A DNA stretch of 64,000 nucleotides from Comamonas sp. 26 (GCF_002754475.1 NZ_PEFL01000001.1:1550001-1614000); one strand, 5' to 3'; positions 34,164 to 43,959 are shown, counted from the first letter of the stretch. Translations and numbers: made by a program. Notes: generated by a model not told the origin, from the letters alone.

Positions 34164-35150
34164 TTATTGCGGCTGAATGCCTGCTGCTTTCACCAGTTCT
34201 GCATGCAGCTTGATGTCTTGCGACACGGTCTGCTTGAGCTGCTCGGGCGTTGACGGTGCAACCTCCATGCCGTTTTCGCTCAGCTTGGTCTTGATATCGC
34301 TGTCCAGAGCATAGCGCACGGCGCGATTGAGCTTGTCGATGATGGGCTGGGGTGTTTTGGCCGGGGCAAACAGGCCCACCCATGCAGACAGGTTCAGATC
34401 GGCAAAGCCGCTTTCAACCATGGTGGGTGTATTGGGTAGCGTGGCTGTGCGCTTGGGAGCTAGCAGGCCCAGTGCGTGTAGCTTACCTGCCTGAATATGT
34501 GGCAGCACCTCGGGCAGTACGGCAAACAGCATGTCTACATTGCCGGCCAGCGTGTCATTCACGGCCGGTGCTCCGCCCTTGTAGGGCACATGCAGCATTT
34601 CTGCGTGGGTGCGGGTTTCAAACATCAGCGCGGCAAGGTGCTGGGGGCTGCCGTCGCCGGAAGAGGCAAAGGTCAGCTTGCCGGGCGCTGTCTTGGCGGC
34701 GCTCACAACCGCTGCCACGCTGGGGAATTTCTGCTTGTCTTTGACCACCAGCACCATGGGCTGGTTCACCAGCTTGCTGATGGGGGCGAAGTCGGCCTCG
34801 GGGTCATAGGGCAGAGATTTGAAAATGCTCTTGTTGGTGGTCAGAAACGAGGCGGGCGAGACCATGAGCGTGTAGCCATCAGCGGCAGAGCGCGCCACAG
34901 CGGGCGTGCCGATCTGGCCTGATGCGCCTGCGCGGTTGTCCACCACAAAGGGTTGCTTGAGCTCTGCTGCCAGTTTCTGCCCCACGACACGGGCAATCAT
35001 GTCTGCGCTGCCGCCAGCGGGCAGGGCGACGATGACTTTGACAGAGCGCTCGGGGTAAGCATTCTGCGCCTGCGCCGTGATGGCAAATCCTGCAGCCAGT
35101 GCGCAGGCCAGCGTGGTGTGCGCAGCGGCACGGATGGGGTTGAACAGCAT
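34164..35150 (-). CDS. Bug-family tripartite tricarboxylate transporter substrate-binding protein
   Basis: A 328-residue periplasmic binding protein; signal peptide AAAHTTLACALAAGFAITAQA, then YPERSVKVIVALPAGGSADMIARVV and VVDNRAGASGQIGTPAVARSAADGYTL, hallmarks of Bug/TctC proteins that are greatly expanded in Burkholderiales. ATG 35150 is preceded by GAGGGATC. No tctAB permease is adjacent, typical of orphan Bug genes. Ligand unknown. Confidence 0.92.
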   Translation of the reverse strand: MLFNPIRAAAHTTLACALAAGFAITAQAQNAYPERSVKVIVALPAGGSADMIARVVGQKLAAELKQPFVVDNRAGASGQIGTPAVARSAADGYTLMVSPASFLTTNKSIFKSLPYDPEADFAPISKLVNQPMVLVVKDKQKFPSVAAVVSAAKTAPGKLTFASSGDGSPQHLAALMFETRTHAEMLHVPYKGGAPAVNDTLAGNVDMLFAVLPEVLPHIQAGKLHALGLLAPKRTATLPNTPTMVESGFADLNLSAWVGLFAPAKTPQPIIDKLNRAVRYALDSDIKTKLSENGMEVAPSTPEQLKQTVSQDIKLHAELVKAAGIQPQ

Positions 35151-35319
35151 GCGATCCCTCTCATCATCAAGATATGCACCAGTCTGGTGAATGTGCCGGT
35201 GCGACATCTGGATGATGAGCAAATGCTGTGCCAATTGCTTTGGCGTTTAGCCTGATGGGAAAGATGCTGTTTGCGCAAACGCCTGAAAAGTGGCTGATCT
35301 GCGCTGAGCACTGCAAGGT

Positions 35320-38300
35320 TTAAGCGAGCACCTCGGCTTCGGTCTTGAGCGGCTGGCCCAGGCTGCGCAGCACATCACGCACCATTTGCGCGCGGTCCTT
35401 GGGGTTTTCTAGCTCTTTTTCGATGCGCAGCTTCTCGTTGCCCGCCAGCTTGATGTGCTTGTTCTTCTGGATCAGATGAATGATGTTCATCGGGTCAATC
35501 GGCGGCTGGGGCTTGAAGGTGATGTTGATGACGCCGGGCGCTGCATCCACCTTGACCACGCCATAGGGCTGGGACAGCACGCGCAGGCGGTGCACGTCGA
35601 TCAGCGTCTGAGCTTGGGGCGGCAGCTTGCCAAAGCGATCCACGATTTCTTCGAGCAGAGTGTCGATCTGATCTGCAGTCTTGGCCGTGGCCAGCTTCTT
35701 GTAGAACGACAGGCGCAGATGCACATCGCCGCAGTAATCGTTGGGCAACAGCGCAGGCGCGTGCAGATTGATATCGGTCGATGCTGACAGCGGCGACAGC
35801 AGGTCGGGCTCTTTGCCAGCCTTCAGGCTGCGCACGGCTTCAGACAGCATTTCGTTGTAGAGCTGAAAGCCCACTTCCAGCATATTGCCGCTCTGGTTTT
35901 CGCCCAGTACCTCGCCCGCACCGCGAATTTCCAGGTCGTGCATGGCCAGGTAAAAGCCGCTGCCCAGTTCTTCCATCTGCTGAATGGCTTCCAGTCGCTG
36001 TTGGGCCTGCTTGGTCAGGCTGTCCAAGTCCGGCACCATGAGATATGCATAAGCTTGGTGGTGGCTGCGGCCCACACGGCCGCGCAGCTGATGCAGCTGG
36101 GCCAGACCAAATTTGTCAGCGCGGCTGATGAGGATGGTATTGGCGCTAGGAACGTCGATACCGGTTTCGATGATGGTCGAGCACAGCAGAATGTTGTAGC
36201 GCTGGGCCACAAAGTCGCGCATCACGCGCTCCAGCTCACGCTCGGGCATCTGGCCGTGGGCTACGGCAATGCGGGCCTCGGGCAGGATTTCTTCCAGCTT
36301 TTGCTTGCGGTTCTCGATGGTGTCGACTTCGTTGTGCAGAAAGTAAACCTGTCCGCCGCGCTTGAGTTCACGCAGCACGGCTTCACGGATGACGCCAGTG
36401 CCTTCGTTGCGCACAAAGGTCTTGATGGCAAGACGGCGCTGCGGGGCGGTAGCAATCACCGACAGATCGCGCAAACCTTCCAGCGCCATGCCCATGGTGC
36501 GGGGGATGGGTGTTGCCGTCAGCGTCAAGATGTCCACCTCGGCACGCATGGCCTTCATGGCTTCCTTGTGGCGTACGCCAAAGCGGTGTTCCTCGTCGAT
36601 GATGAGCAGACCCAGATTTTTGAACTGGGTCGATTCCGACAGCAGCTTGTGCGTGCCGACCACGATGTCCACCGTGCCATCGGCAATGCCCTTGATGGCA
36701 GCGGTAATCTCTTTGCCAGAGCGAAAGCGCGAAACCTCGGCCACCTTGATGGGCCACTTGGAAAAGCGATCGACCAGCGTCTGGTAATGCTGCTCTGCCA
36801 GCAGGGTGGTGGGTGCCAGAAACGCCACTTGCTTGCCGCCCATGGCCGCCACAAAGGCCGCGCGCAGGGCGACTTCTGTCTTGCCAAAGCCCACATCGCC
36901 GCAGACCAAGCGGTCCATGGGCTGGGGCGAAATCATGTCCTGAATCACGGCATGAATGGCGGCGTTCTGGTCGGCGGTTTCTTCAAAGCCGAAGTCGGCC
37001 ACAAACTGCTCGTAGTCCGCTGTTGGGAAACGGAAGGCATGGCCTTGACGCGCCGCGCGGCGGGCGTAGATGTTGAGCAGCTCGGCAGCCGAGTCGCGCA
37101 CCTGCTCGGCGGCCTTGCGTTTGGCTTTTTCCCATTGCGAGCCGCCCAGCTTGTGCAGCGGCGCATCGTCAGGCGATACGCCGGTGTAGCGGCTGATGTA
37201 GTGCAACTGGCTGACAGGCACATAGAGCACGGCGCTGGCGGCGTACTCCAGGTGCAGAAACTCCTGTAGCGCGGGGGTGCCGTCGGGGTTTTTCTGGCCC
37301 ATGTCCATATTGATGAGGCCACGGTAGCGGCCAATGCCATGGTCGGAGTGAACGATGGGGTCGCCCACTTTCAGTTCAGACAAGTCCTTGATCAGCGCTT
37401 CTACATCGCTGACTTGCTCCTGCCTGCGGCGGCGGCGGCCCGTGGGACTGGTGGCGAATAGTTCGGTTTCGGTGACGAAGTCCAGACCTTCTTCCACCCA
37501 GGCAAAGCCATTCATCAAGCTTGAGGTGGCAATGCCGATTTTTTCCGTCGTATCGGCCTGGAACTCGGCCAGCGAGTCGAACACCGGCGGGTTGACGCCC
37601 GAGGCACGGAAGAAGTCCAGCAGGCTTTCGCGTCTGCCATCCGATTCGGCCAGAAGCAGCACCCGGCTTGCAGAAGCTGCTATATGTTTTTGCAGCTTGG
37701 CCAGCGGATCTTCGGCGCCGCGAACCACGGACAAGTCCGTGAGTTTCTGAAAAATGGCGCTGTCGGCCACGTCTTCGGTGCCAGGGCGCAGGGCCAGTTG
37801 GGCGTGCTCTTTGCTGCGGGTATAGAACTGCTCTGAGGTCAGGAACAGCGTCTCAGGTGGCAGGGCCGGGTGATCGGGGTCGCCCTGCACCAGACGGTAG
37901 CGGTCCTTGGTGTCTTGCCAAAAGCGCTGAAAGGCGGGCTCCAGATCGCCATGCAGCACCACCGTAGCTTCGTCGCCCAGATAGTCAAACACCGTCGCGG
38001 TTTCGTCAAAGAACAGCGGCAGGTAGTACTCGATGCCGGCCGTGGCAATGCCCAGGCCCATGTCTTTGTAGACGCGGCTGCGCGTGGGGTCGCCTTCCAG
38101 CATCTCGCGCCAGCGGCTGCGGAACTTGGCGCGCGCGTCCTCGTCCATGGGGAATTCGCGGCCGGGCAGCAGGCGCACTTCGGGTACGGGGTAGAGGCTG
38201 CGCTGGCTGTCGGGGTCAAAAGTGCGGATGGAGTCAATCTCGTTATCAAACAGATCAACGCGATACGGCACTTGCGAGCCCATGGGGAACAGGTCGATCA

Positions 38301-38811
38301 GGCCACCCCGCACCGCATATTCACCGTGGCTGACCACTTGCGACACATGTTGATAGCCCGCCAGCGTCAGTTGGGCCTTGAGCTTGGCTTCATCGAGCTT
38401 TTGCCCGCTTTTGAATTCAAAGGTGTAGCCCGCCAGAAAAGACGGGGGCGCCAGTCGGTACAGCGCCGTGGTAGCGGGCACGATGACCACATCGGCCCCA
38501 TGCTCCTTATCGCGCTGGTTGATGCGCCACAGGGCGGCCAGTCGCTCGCTGATCAAGTCCTGGTGCGGCGAGAAACCGTCGTAAGGCAGAGTCTCCCAGT
38601 CGGGGAACAGGGCGCAGCGCAGATCTGGTGCGAAGAATGCCATCTCTTCCATCAGTCGGCGTGCATCGGATGCATCGGCCGTGACGATGGCGGTCACGCG
38701 GCCATCGCCCTTCTCGCGTTCGCCCAGCTTGGCCAGCAGCAGTGCATCGGCGCTGCCGGTGGGGCGGGGCAGGTGAAAGCGTTTACCAGGAGTGAGCTTG
38801 GGCAGTTGCAT
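35320..38811 (-). CDS. mfd: Transcription-repair coupling factor Mfd
   Basis: An ~1163-residue translocase that removes stalled RNA polymerase and recruits UvrA. In order: UvrB-like N-terminal region (GSADALLLAKLGERE, FPDWETLPYDGFSPHQDLISERL), RNA-polymerase-interaction domain (LKVGDPIVHSDHGIGRYRGL), superfamily 2 helicase motifs (GDVGFGKTEVALRAAF, IIDEEHRFGVRHKE, TLTATPIPRTM, GRVGRSHHQAYAYL) and C-terminal domain. ATG 38811 (MQLPKLTPGKRF) is preferred over ATG 38859. Complete and typical. Confidence 0.97.
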   Translation of the reverse strand: MQLPKLTPGKRFHLPRPTGSADALLLAKLGEREKGDGRVTAIVTADASDARRLMEEMAFFAPDLRCALFPDWETLPYDGFSPHQDLISERLAALWRINQRDKEHGADVVIVPATTALYRLAPPSFLAGYTFEFKSGQKLDEAKLKAQLTLAGYQHVSQVVSHGEYAVRGGLIDLFPMGSQVPYRVDLFDNEIDSIRTFDPDSQRSLYPVPEVRLLPGREFPMDEDARAKFRSRWREMLEGDPTRSRVYKDMGLGIATAGIEYYLPLFFDETATVFDYLGDEATVVLHGDLEPAFQRFWQDTKDRYRLVQGDPDHPALPPETLFLTSEQFYTRSKEHAQLALRPGTEDVADSAIFQKLTDLSVVRGAEDPLAKLQKHIAASASRVLLLAESDGRRESLLDFFRASGVNPPVFDSLAEFQADTTEKIGIATSSLMNGFAWVEEGLDFVTETELFATSPTGRRRRRQEQVSDVEALIKDLSELKVGDPIVHSDHGIGRYRGLINMDMGQKNPDGTPALQEFLHLEYAASAVLYVPVSQLHYISRYTGVSPDDAPLHKLGGSQWEKAKRKAAEQVRDSAAELLNIYARRAARQGHAFRFPTADYEQFVADFGFEETADQNAAIHAVIQDMISPQPMDRLVCGDVGFGKTEVALRAAFVAAMGGKQVAFLAPTTLLAEQHYQTLVDRFSKWPIKVAEVSRFRSGKEITAAIKGIADGTVDIVVGTHKLLSESTQFKNLGLLIIDEEHRFGVRHKEAMKAMRAEVDILTLTATPIPRTMGMALEGLRDLSVIATAPQRRLAIKTFVRNEGTGVIREAVLRELKRGGQVYFLHNEVDTIENRKQKLEEILPEARIAVAHGQMPERELERVMRDFVAQRYNILLCSTIIETGIDVPSANTILISRADKFGLAQLHQLRGRVGRSHHQAYAYLMVPDLDSLTKQAQQRLEAIQQMEELGSGFYLAMHDLEIRGAGEVLGENQSGNMLEVGFQLYNEMLSEAVRSLKAGKEPDLLSPLSASTDINLHAPALLPNDYCGDVHLRLSFYKKLATAKTADQIDTLLEEIVDRFGKLPPQAQTLIDVHRLRVLSQPYGVVKVDAAPGVINITFKPQPPIDPMNIIHLIQKNKHIKLAGNEKLRIEKELENPKDRAQMVRDVLRSLGQPLKTEAEVLA

Positions 38812-39057
38812 GGTTTTCACAGACGAGCAGATGCAGCCGGGCACAGGCGCTGGCTGCATGCGTTAAAACGGGGACAGATTGAGTGAGGGCGAGTTTGCCC
38901 CTTAAGGGCTTGGCTCACAGGCCAGTCAGCACCGGGCTGACGATTGGCGACACATTCACTCAAAATGGGGGCACCTCTCGGTGATGCAAGCCGAAAGCAG
39001 TGCCAAAGATTTGGCGAACCCGCTTTCGGGCGAAACAGTAATTTTAAAATAGAGCGC

Positions 39058-39867
39058 ATGACAGATCGGTTTTTTTCGCCTGAGTCCATGCCGGACGCCA
39101 AGGCAAACGCTGCTGCAGCGTCTTCATCTCTGGCTGAACAGGCTGCCGCGCCGCGCTGCTGGGCGCTGATTCCCTGCGCTGGCGTGGGCTCACGTGCCAT
39201 TGCGGCCGATGCTCCAGCGCCTGAGCTGCCAAAGCAATACCAGAGCGTGGCGGGCCAGCCCATGGTCATGCACACGCTGGCGGCCATGCTGCAGGTGGCG
39301 CGCATGCACCAGGTGCTGGTGGTTGTTTCGGCAGCCGACAGCTTCTGGCAGGCGCGCAGCCTTGAAAGCCGACTTGCCGTGGCTTCTTGCGGCGGCGCAA
39401 CCCGTGCCGAAACGGTGACCAACGGCCTGCAAGAGCTGCTGCGCATGGGCGCAAGCGCTGCTGACTGGGTGCTGGTGCATGATGCGGCGCGCTGTCTGGT
39501 GACGGGTGCACAGGTCAACACGCTGATGGATGCTTGCTTGCCCGATGCGGTGGGCGGCCTGCTGGCGCTGAAATTGCCCGATACCCTGAAACAGCATTCG
39601 ACAGGCCAAGGTGCAGCCCGCGTGGCGCAGACCATAGACCGAAGTGACAAATGGCTGGCGCAGACGCCGCAGATGTTTCGCATCGGCGCGCTGCTGGCAG
39701 CCTTGCTGGCGGCGGGTGATGCTGTGACGGACGAGGCCAGCGCTATGGAGCTCGCAGGCCACGCACCGCTGCTGGTGCCCGGCGGCGCGCAGAACTTCAA
39801 GGTCACCTATCCCGATGATTTTGCGCTGGCTGAGGCTGTGCTGATGCAGCGCCGGGTGGCTCGCTAA
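39058..39867 (+). CDS. ispD: 2-C-methyl-D-erythritol 4-phosphate cytidylyltransferase IspD
   Basis: A 269-residue enzyme of the MEP isoprenoid route, attaching CMP to MEP. The nucleotide-binding motif appears as IPCAGVGSRAIAADAPAPELP followed by KQYQSVAGQPMVMHTL; VHDAARCLV and TQTPQMFR-like AQTPQMFRIGALL complete the pattern. ATG 39058 is chosen; ATG 39088 is possible. The Ala/Pro insertion between GVGSRA and PKQY is longer than usual. It precedes ispF with a repeat in between. Confidence 0.92.
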   Translation: MTDRFFSPESMPDAKANAAAASSSLAEQAAAPRCWALIPCAGVGSRAIAADAPAPELPKQYQSVAGQPMVMHTLAAMLQVARMHQVLVVVSAADSFWQARSLESRLAVASCGGATRAETVTNGLQELLRMGASAADWVLVHDAARCLVTGAQVNTLMDACLPDAVGGLLALKLPDTLKQHSTGQGAARVAQTIDRSDKWLAQTPQMFRIGALLAALLAAGDAVTDEASAMELAGHAPLLVPGGAQNFKVTYPDDFALAEAVLMQRRVAR

Positions 39868-39890
39868 AAGCGGTGCTAAGCACTAATTAA

Positions 39891-39943
39891 TATCAAATTG
39901 ATAGCTGATAGCGCTTTATTGATAAGCGCTAGAAAAGGATTTT
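39891..39943 (-). repeat. Dispersed ~50 bp repeat between ispD and ispF
   Basis: On the minus strand AAAATCCTTTTCTAGCGCTT...AAGCGCTATCAGCTATCAAT matches the family. Its + strand tail AAAAGGATTTT lies 3-13 bases before the ispF ATG, so the repeat appears to supply the ispF ribosome-binding site. Confidence 0.75.
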
Positions 39944-39945
39944 GT

Positions 39946-40425
39946 ATGAATTTTCGTATTGGTGAAGGCTGGGATGTGCATGCGCTGGTGCCGGGGCGCA
40001 AGCTGATTCTGGGTGGCGTGGAAGTGCCGCACACCCTGGGCCTGTTGGGCCATTCCGATGCCGACGTGCTGCTGCACGCGATTACCGACGCCTTGTTCGG
40101 CGCTGCGGCGCTGGGCGATATTGGCCGTCATTTTTCGGATACCGATGCTCAGTTCAAGGGTGCAGATTCCGCCGTGCTGCTGGCCGAGGCCGTGCGCCGC
40201 GTGCGTGCCAAGGGTTTTGAGATTGGCAATGTCGACAGCACCATCGTGGCGCAGGCTCCCAAGCTGGCACCGCATATCGAAAAGATGCGTGAGCGCATTG
40301 CGCAGGTGCTGGCGCTGGATGTAGAGCAGGTCAATGTGAAGGCCAAGACGGCTGAGAAGATGGGTCCGGTAGGCCTACAGCAGGCCATGGAAGCGCGGGC
40401 GGTGGTCTTGCTTTACAAGGCTTGA
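39946..40425 (+). CDS. ispF: 2-C-methyl-D-erythritol 2,4-cyclodiphosphate synthase IspF
   Basis: A 159-residue trimeric enzyme forming MEc[22 protein letters not shown] (metal ligands D, H), [32 protein letters not shown] and [16 protein letters not shown] are all intact. The start is ATG 39946 with AAAAGGA seven bases upstream; the frame reaching 39898 translates the repeat and is rejected. Same strand and pathway as ispD, 78 bases apart. Confidence 0.96.
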   Translation: MNFRIGEGWDVHALVPGRKLILGGVEVPHTLGLLGHSDADVLLHAITDALFGAAALGDIGRHFSDTDAQFKGADSAVLLAEAVRRVRAKGFEIGNVDSTIVAQAPKLAPHIEKMRERIAQVLALDVEQVNVKAKTAEKMGPVGLQQAMEARAVVLLYKA

Positions 40426-40446
40426 GCCCGTGGCGGCCTTGCAGGC

Positions 40447-41952
40447 TCAAGCCTCGTAAAGGCCGTCTTCATCCTTTTTGTCACGCGGCAGATTGCGTTT
40501 GACCTGAGGGCGCTGCAGGCGCTGCTCGGGGGCTGCGCTGGGCGTTACCCCCATGGCGCGCTGTAACTGTAGGTGGGCAACCAGCCCGCCGGTGGATGAG
40601 TTGGAAAGCGCAAACATGCCGCCCATGCGCTGCACCGTTTTATCGACGATAGACAGGCCTAGACCCGCGCCAGCGGCAGCTGTGCGGGCAGTGTCGCCCC
40701 GGAAGAAGGGCTGCGTCAGGTTGGAAATTTGCTCGGGCGGCACGCCCTTGCCGTGGTCGCGTATGCGTATGACCACCCATTTTTCGCTTTCTTTGGCAAT
40801 CACATCCACCTCGGTGATGTCGGTCGATGGCGTTTTGCCGTAGCGGCGGGCATTCTCAAACAGGTTGGAGATCACGCGGGCCAGCTCCACTTCGTCGGCC
40901 AGAACGTAGAGGTCATCGGGCACGTTCATGGTGATCTGCAGCTCGCGGTGATCCTGCACGGCATAGACGCAGGATGCGACCACTGCATTCAAATCCACTG
41001 GGCTGAGCATGACGCGATGGTCGGGGCGGGCGTAGTCCAGAAATTTGTCGATGGTGGCATCCAGCTGCACGATGTCGGCCACCATGTGTTCGCGTGCCAC
41101 GTCGTCGTACACGCTCATTTCCGTTTCAAGGCGCAGGCGTGCCAGCGGCGTGCGCAGGTCGTGAGAGATGCCAGCCAGCATTACGGCGCGGTCTTGCTCC
41201 AGCTTGGCCAGTTTTTTGGCCATGCGGTTGAAGCCAATATTGACTTCGCGGATTTCGCTGGTCACGGCTTCTTCGTCGAGATGGCTGGCGTCGAAGTCAC
41301 CTTCGCGCACACGATTGGCGGCATAGGACAGTTGTTTGAGCGGTCGGTTGATCAGCCGCGCAATGGCGGCCGCCCCCGTGAGCGAGAGCAGTGCCGCTGT
41401 TATCAGCCAGATCAGCCATGTCTGCCCGCTGGCGGGGGTGAAGCGCGACTGGTCCATCAGCATCCAGTTGCGGTCCCCGTTGATGGTGAAGCCCACCCAC
41501 AGGCCTTGCTCTCCATTCACGCTGCGTGCCACCACCGTGCCGTAGCCCAGGCGGGTGGTGAGTTCTTCGGTCAGCTTCTGGCCCAGCGAGTTTTGCTCCA
41601 GCAGTTCAAAGGTGTCACCGGGCTCGCGCGGCAAGATACGCACGCCTTCCTGATCAGCCATGGTTTTGATGAGCGAGACGCGGTTGATGGCGTCCGAATG
41701 CTCCAGCGCCGCGCGGCTGAGGTTGACCATAGAGGCGACTTGCTTTGCTGTTTGCAGGGTGCGGGGCTCAAAGTCCAGCGCTCTCAGCGTTTGCAGCCAG
41801 GCCAGAATGCTGCCGACCAGCAGCAGGGCCAGCAGGCAGAAGGTGCGCCAGAAGAGATTCAGGCCCAGTGGGGAACGCGCCGTGGTGCGTCGCTCGTACT
41901 CCAGAGGTACGGGGCTGGTGGCATCGGATGGCGTGTCGTTGAAAGCACTCAT
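40447..41952 (-). CDS. EnvZ-type sensor histidine kinase
   Basis: A ~501-residue inner-membrane kinase. Order: TM1 (TFCLLALLLVGSILAWL), periplasmic sensor of ~110 residues, TM2 (WLIWLITAALLSLTGAAAI), HAMP (NRPLKQLSYAANRVREGDF), HisKA with SHDLRTPLARLRLETEM (phospho-His) and HATPase with NLFENARRYG, DHGKGVPPEQ and GAGLGLSIV. The ATG 41952 (MSAFNDTP) is used; ATG 41961 is possible. Downstream of the OmpR-type regulator on the same strand, so the two form a two-component system resembling EnvZ/OmpR. Confidence 0.9.
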   Translation of the reverse strand: MSAFNDTPSDATSPVPLEYERRTTARSPLGLNLFWRTFCLLALLLVGSILAWLQTLRALDFEPRTLQTAKQVASMVNLSRAALEHSDAINRVSLIKTMADQEGVRILPREPGDTFELLEQNSLGQKLTEELTTRLGYGTVVARSVNGEQGLWVGFTINGDRNWMLMDQSRFTPASGQTWLIWLITAALLSLTGAAAIARLINRPLKQLSYAANRVREGDFDASHLDEEAVTSEIREVNIGFNRMAKKLAKLEQDRAVMLAGISHDLRTPLARLRLETEMSVYDDVAREHMVADIVQLDATIDKFLDYARPDHRVMLSPVDLNAVVASCVYAVQDHRELQITMNVPDDLYVLADEVELARVISNLFENARRYGKTPSTDITEVDVIAKESEKWVVIRIRDHGKGVPPEQISNLTQPFFRGDTARTAAAGAGLGLSIVDKTVQRMGGMFALSNSSTGGLVAHLQLQRAMGVTPSAAPEQRLQRPQVKRNLPRDKKDEDGLYEA

Positions 41953-42084
41953 GGGCAGCAAAGCTGAAAATAAACTGAACCCAAGCGTACGCGCAAACGG
42001 CAGAGCAAGGGTTACGGGTTGTCCAAAAAGAGCGGTTCTTGTTTCAGATATTTAACGAAACGAGCTCTTTGGCGGTTCTCAATG

Positions 42085-42114
42085 CAACAAGCCGCCTATC
42101 TTGGCGGCTTGTTG
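42085..42114. other. Strong hairpin between regulator and kinase genes
   Basis: CAACAAGCCGCC and GGCGGCTTGTTG pair perfectly around a six-base loop. There is no clean T run on the minus strand, so it may attenuate or stabilise rather than fully terminate the ompR-type transcript before the kinase gene. Confidence 0.6.
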
Positions 42115-42145
42115 CGCATGGTCAATTTGCGCCGGGCAGCGTCGA

Positions 42146-42877
42146 TTAGTTCATGCCATCGGGTACGAACACATAGCCAACACCCCAGACGGTCTGGATA
42201 TAGCGCGGCGCAGCAGCGTCTTCCTCAATCAGCTTGCGCAGGCGGGAGACTTGCACATCCAAGCTGCGGTCAAAGGGCTCAAATTCGCGGCCGCGGGCCA
42301 GCAGGGCCAGCTTTTCACGCGACAGCGGCTGGCGTGGGTGGCGTACCAGCGCCTTGAGCATGGCGAATTCGCCCGTGGTCAGTGGCAGCTCTTCGCCATT
42401 CTTTTGCAGCACGCGGGTGCCCAGATCAAAGGTGAAGGGGCCAAAAGTTGCTACTTCGTTATCTCCAGAAGGCGCACCGGGCGCTTCTTGAGGAGGGCGG
42501 CGGCGCAGCACGGCGTGAATGCGGGCCAGCAATTCGCGGGGGTTGAAGGGCTTGCCCAGATAGTCATCGGCACCCACTTCAAGACCCACGATGCGGTCAA
42601 CGTCTTCGCCCTTGGCGGTCAGCATGATGATGGGCGTGCGGTCGTTTGCGGCGCGCAGGCGGCGGCAGATGGACAGGCCGTCTTCGCCGGGCATCATCAG
42701 ATCAAGCACGATCAGATCGACAGTTTCTCGCAGCAGGATGCGGTTGAGCGCCTTGCCGTCCTCGGCAATCATGATCTCGAAACCTTCCTGTGTCAGGTAG
42801 CGGCGCAGCAGGTCGCGGATACGGGCATCGTCATCCACCACGAGGATCTTGTCAGTGCGGTTGTTTGTCGTTGCCAT
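42146..42877 (-). CDS. ompR: OmpR-type response regulator
   Basis: A 243-residue regulator from ATG 42877 (MATTNNRTDKILVVDDD). The receiver domain has the acidic pair DDD near residue 15, phospho-acceptor in IVLDLMMPGEDG and K of GKPFNPREL; the winged-helix output domain ends RYIQTVWGVGYVFVPDG. Very similar in layout to OmpR. The partner kinase lies downstream 190 bases away. The frame further upstream to 42994 is intergenic. Confidence 0.92.
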   Translation of the reverse strand: MATTNNRTDKILVVDDDARIRDLLRRYLTQEGFEIMIAEDGKALNRILLRETVDLIVLDLMMPGEDGLSICRRLRAANDRTPIIMLTAKGEDVDRIVGLEVGADDYLGKPFNPRELLARIHAVLRRRPPQEAPGAPSGDNEVATFGPFTFDLGTRVLQKNGEELPLTTGEFAMLKALVRHPRQPLSREKLALLARGREFEPFDRSLDVQVSRLRKLIEEDAAAPRYIQTVWGVGYVFVPDGMN

Positions 42878-43190
42878 GATCTTCCTTAGAGATTTATTTG
42901 TAACAGTGGCATTGTTATCGCTTGCCGCAAAAAATCCAGTGAAAAGAGGCTGACTCTTGCCGGTTGTTACGAATGTTGCGTTTGTAATTAGCACAATAAA
43001 TGTTTCTTATTGAACTTTTCAATGAAATTTCGAACTATGTATCAATCATCGTTCTGTTGGTGATGTTAGTTGGTAATGCTCGTACAAGAAGTCGCACCAA
43101 TTGCTGACAGGCGGTAAAAGTCGCAATTCAGGGATGCCGCAAATTTCATGTGTATCTTCGTGGCTTGATTTATTTCCAAGGGTGAACCGT
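42878..43190. promoter_or_regulatory. Divergent promoter region, ompR-type gene / SIMPL gene
   Basis: A 313-base gap without a gene. TTGTAACAG at ~42898 and GTTGTTACGAA at ~42962 are similar opposed half-sites, and the segment ~42975-43045 is AT-rich. These could be regulator-binding sites for autoregulation, but I cannot test this. Confidence 0.35.
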
Positions 43191-43937
43191 ATGAATCAGA
43201 TTTCCAAACCATTGTCTTCGTCCCGATTCACCGCAGCCGCTGTGCTGCTGGCAGCAGCTTGCGCCGGAGGCAATGTCTGGGCACAGAGCGCTGCGACAGC
43301 TGAAAAACCTGTGAATGTGGCCCAGCTGTCGGCACAGGGCACGGTTGAAGTGCGCCAGGACTGGATGACGGCCACTTTGTCTGCCACCAAGGATGGGCGG
43401 GACGCGGCCACGGTGCAGGCTCAGCTGCAAAAGCTGGTGGAGGCTGCAATGACCAAGCTGCGCCACGAGGCTAAAAATGGCGAAATGGAACTGAGCACGG
43501 GCAGCTTCTCAATCTCTCCGCGTTATGGAAACAACAGCAAGGTCGAAGGCTGGCAGGGGCAGGCAGAAATCGTGCTGCAGGGCCGGGACTTTGTGCGCAT
43601 TACGCAAGCCGCAGCCAAGGTGCAGGACATGACGCTGGCCAGCATGGGCTTTGGCTTGTCGCGTGAAGCCCGTGAAAAAGTGGAGGGCGAAGCCCAGGCC
43701 AAGGCGATTGAGAACTTCCGTCAGCGTGCTGCGGCTATCTCCAAGAGCTTTGGCTTTGCGGGCTATAGTCTGCGCGAGGTGAGTGTGAACAGCAATGGCG
43801 GCGGCGTGCGACCCATGCCCAGCCCGCGCATGATGAGCATGGCCAAGGCCAGCTATGCCGATGCGGCGCCCGTGCCGGTGGAGGCCGATCGTGCCGAGGT
43901 GACTGTCAGCGTCGGCGGTTCGATTCAGATGCAGTGA
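43191..43937 (+). CDS. SIMPL-domain periplasmic protein
   Basis: A 248-residue exported protein from ATG 43191. Signal peptide (FTAAAVLLAAACAGGNVWA) then a SIMPL (DUF541) domain: VAQLSAQGTVEVRQDWMTATL, VQAQLQKLVEAAMTKL, ARQKVEGEAQAK-like EAREKVEGEAQAKAIENF and the C-terminal AEVTVSVGGSIQMQ strand. Family members (YggE-like) are linked to oxidative or envelope stress; the role is not established here. Closed by a terminator, convergent with bdhA. Confidence 0.9.
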   Translation: MNQISKPLSSSRFTAAAVLLAAACAGGNVWAQSAATAEKPVNVAQLSAQGTVEVRQDWMTATLSATKDGRDAATVQAQLQKLVEAAMTKLRHEAKNGEMELSTGSFSISPRYGNNSKVEGWQGQAEIVLQGRDFVRITQAAAKVQDMTLASMGFGLSREAREKVEGEAQAKAIENFRQRAAAISKSFGFAGYSLREVSVNSNGGGVRPMPSPRMMSMAKASYADAAPVPVEADRAEVTVSVGGSIQMQ

Positions 43938-43959
43938 TCGGTTTTGATCATTGATATGA

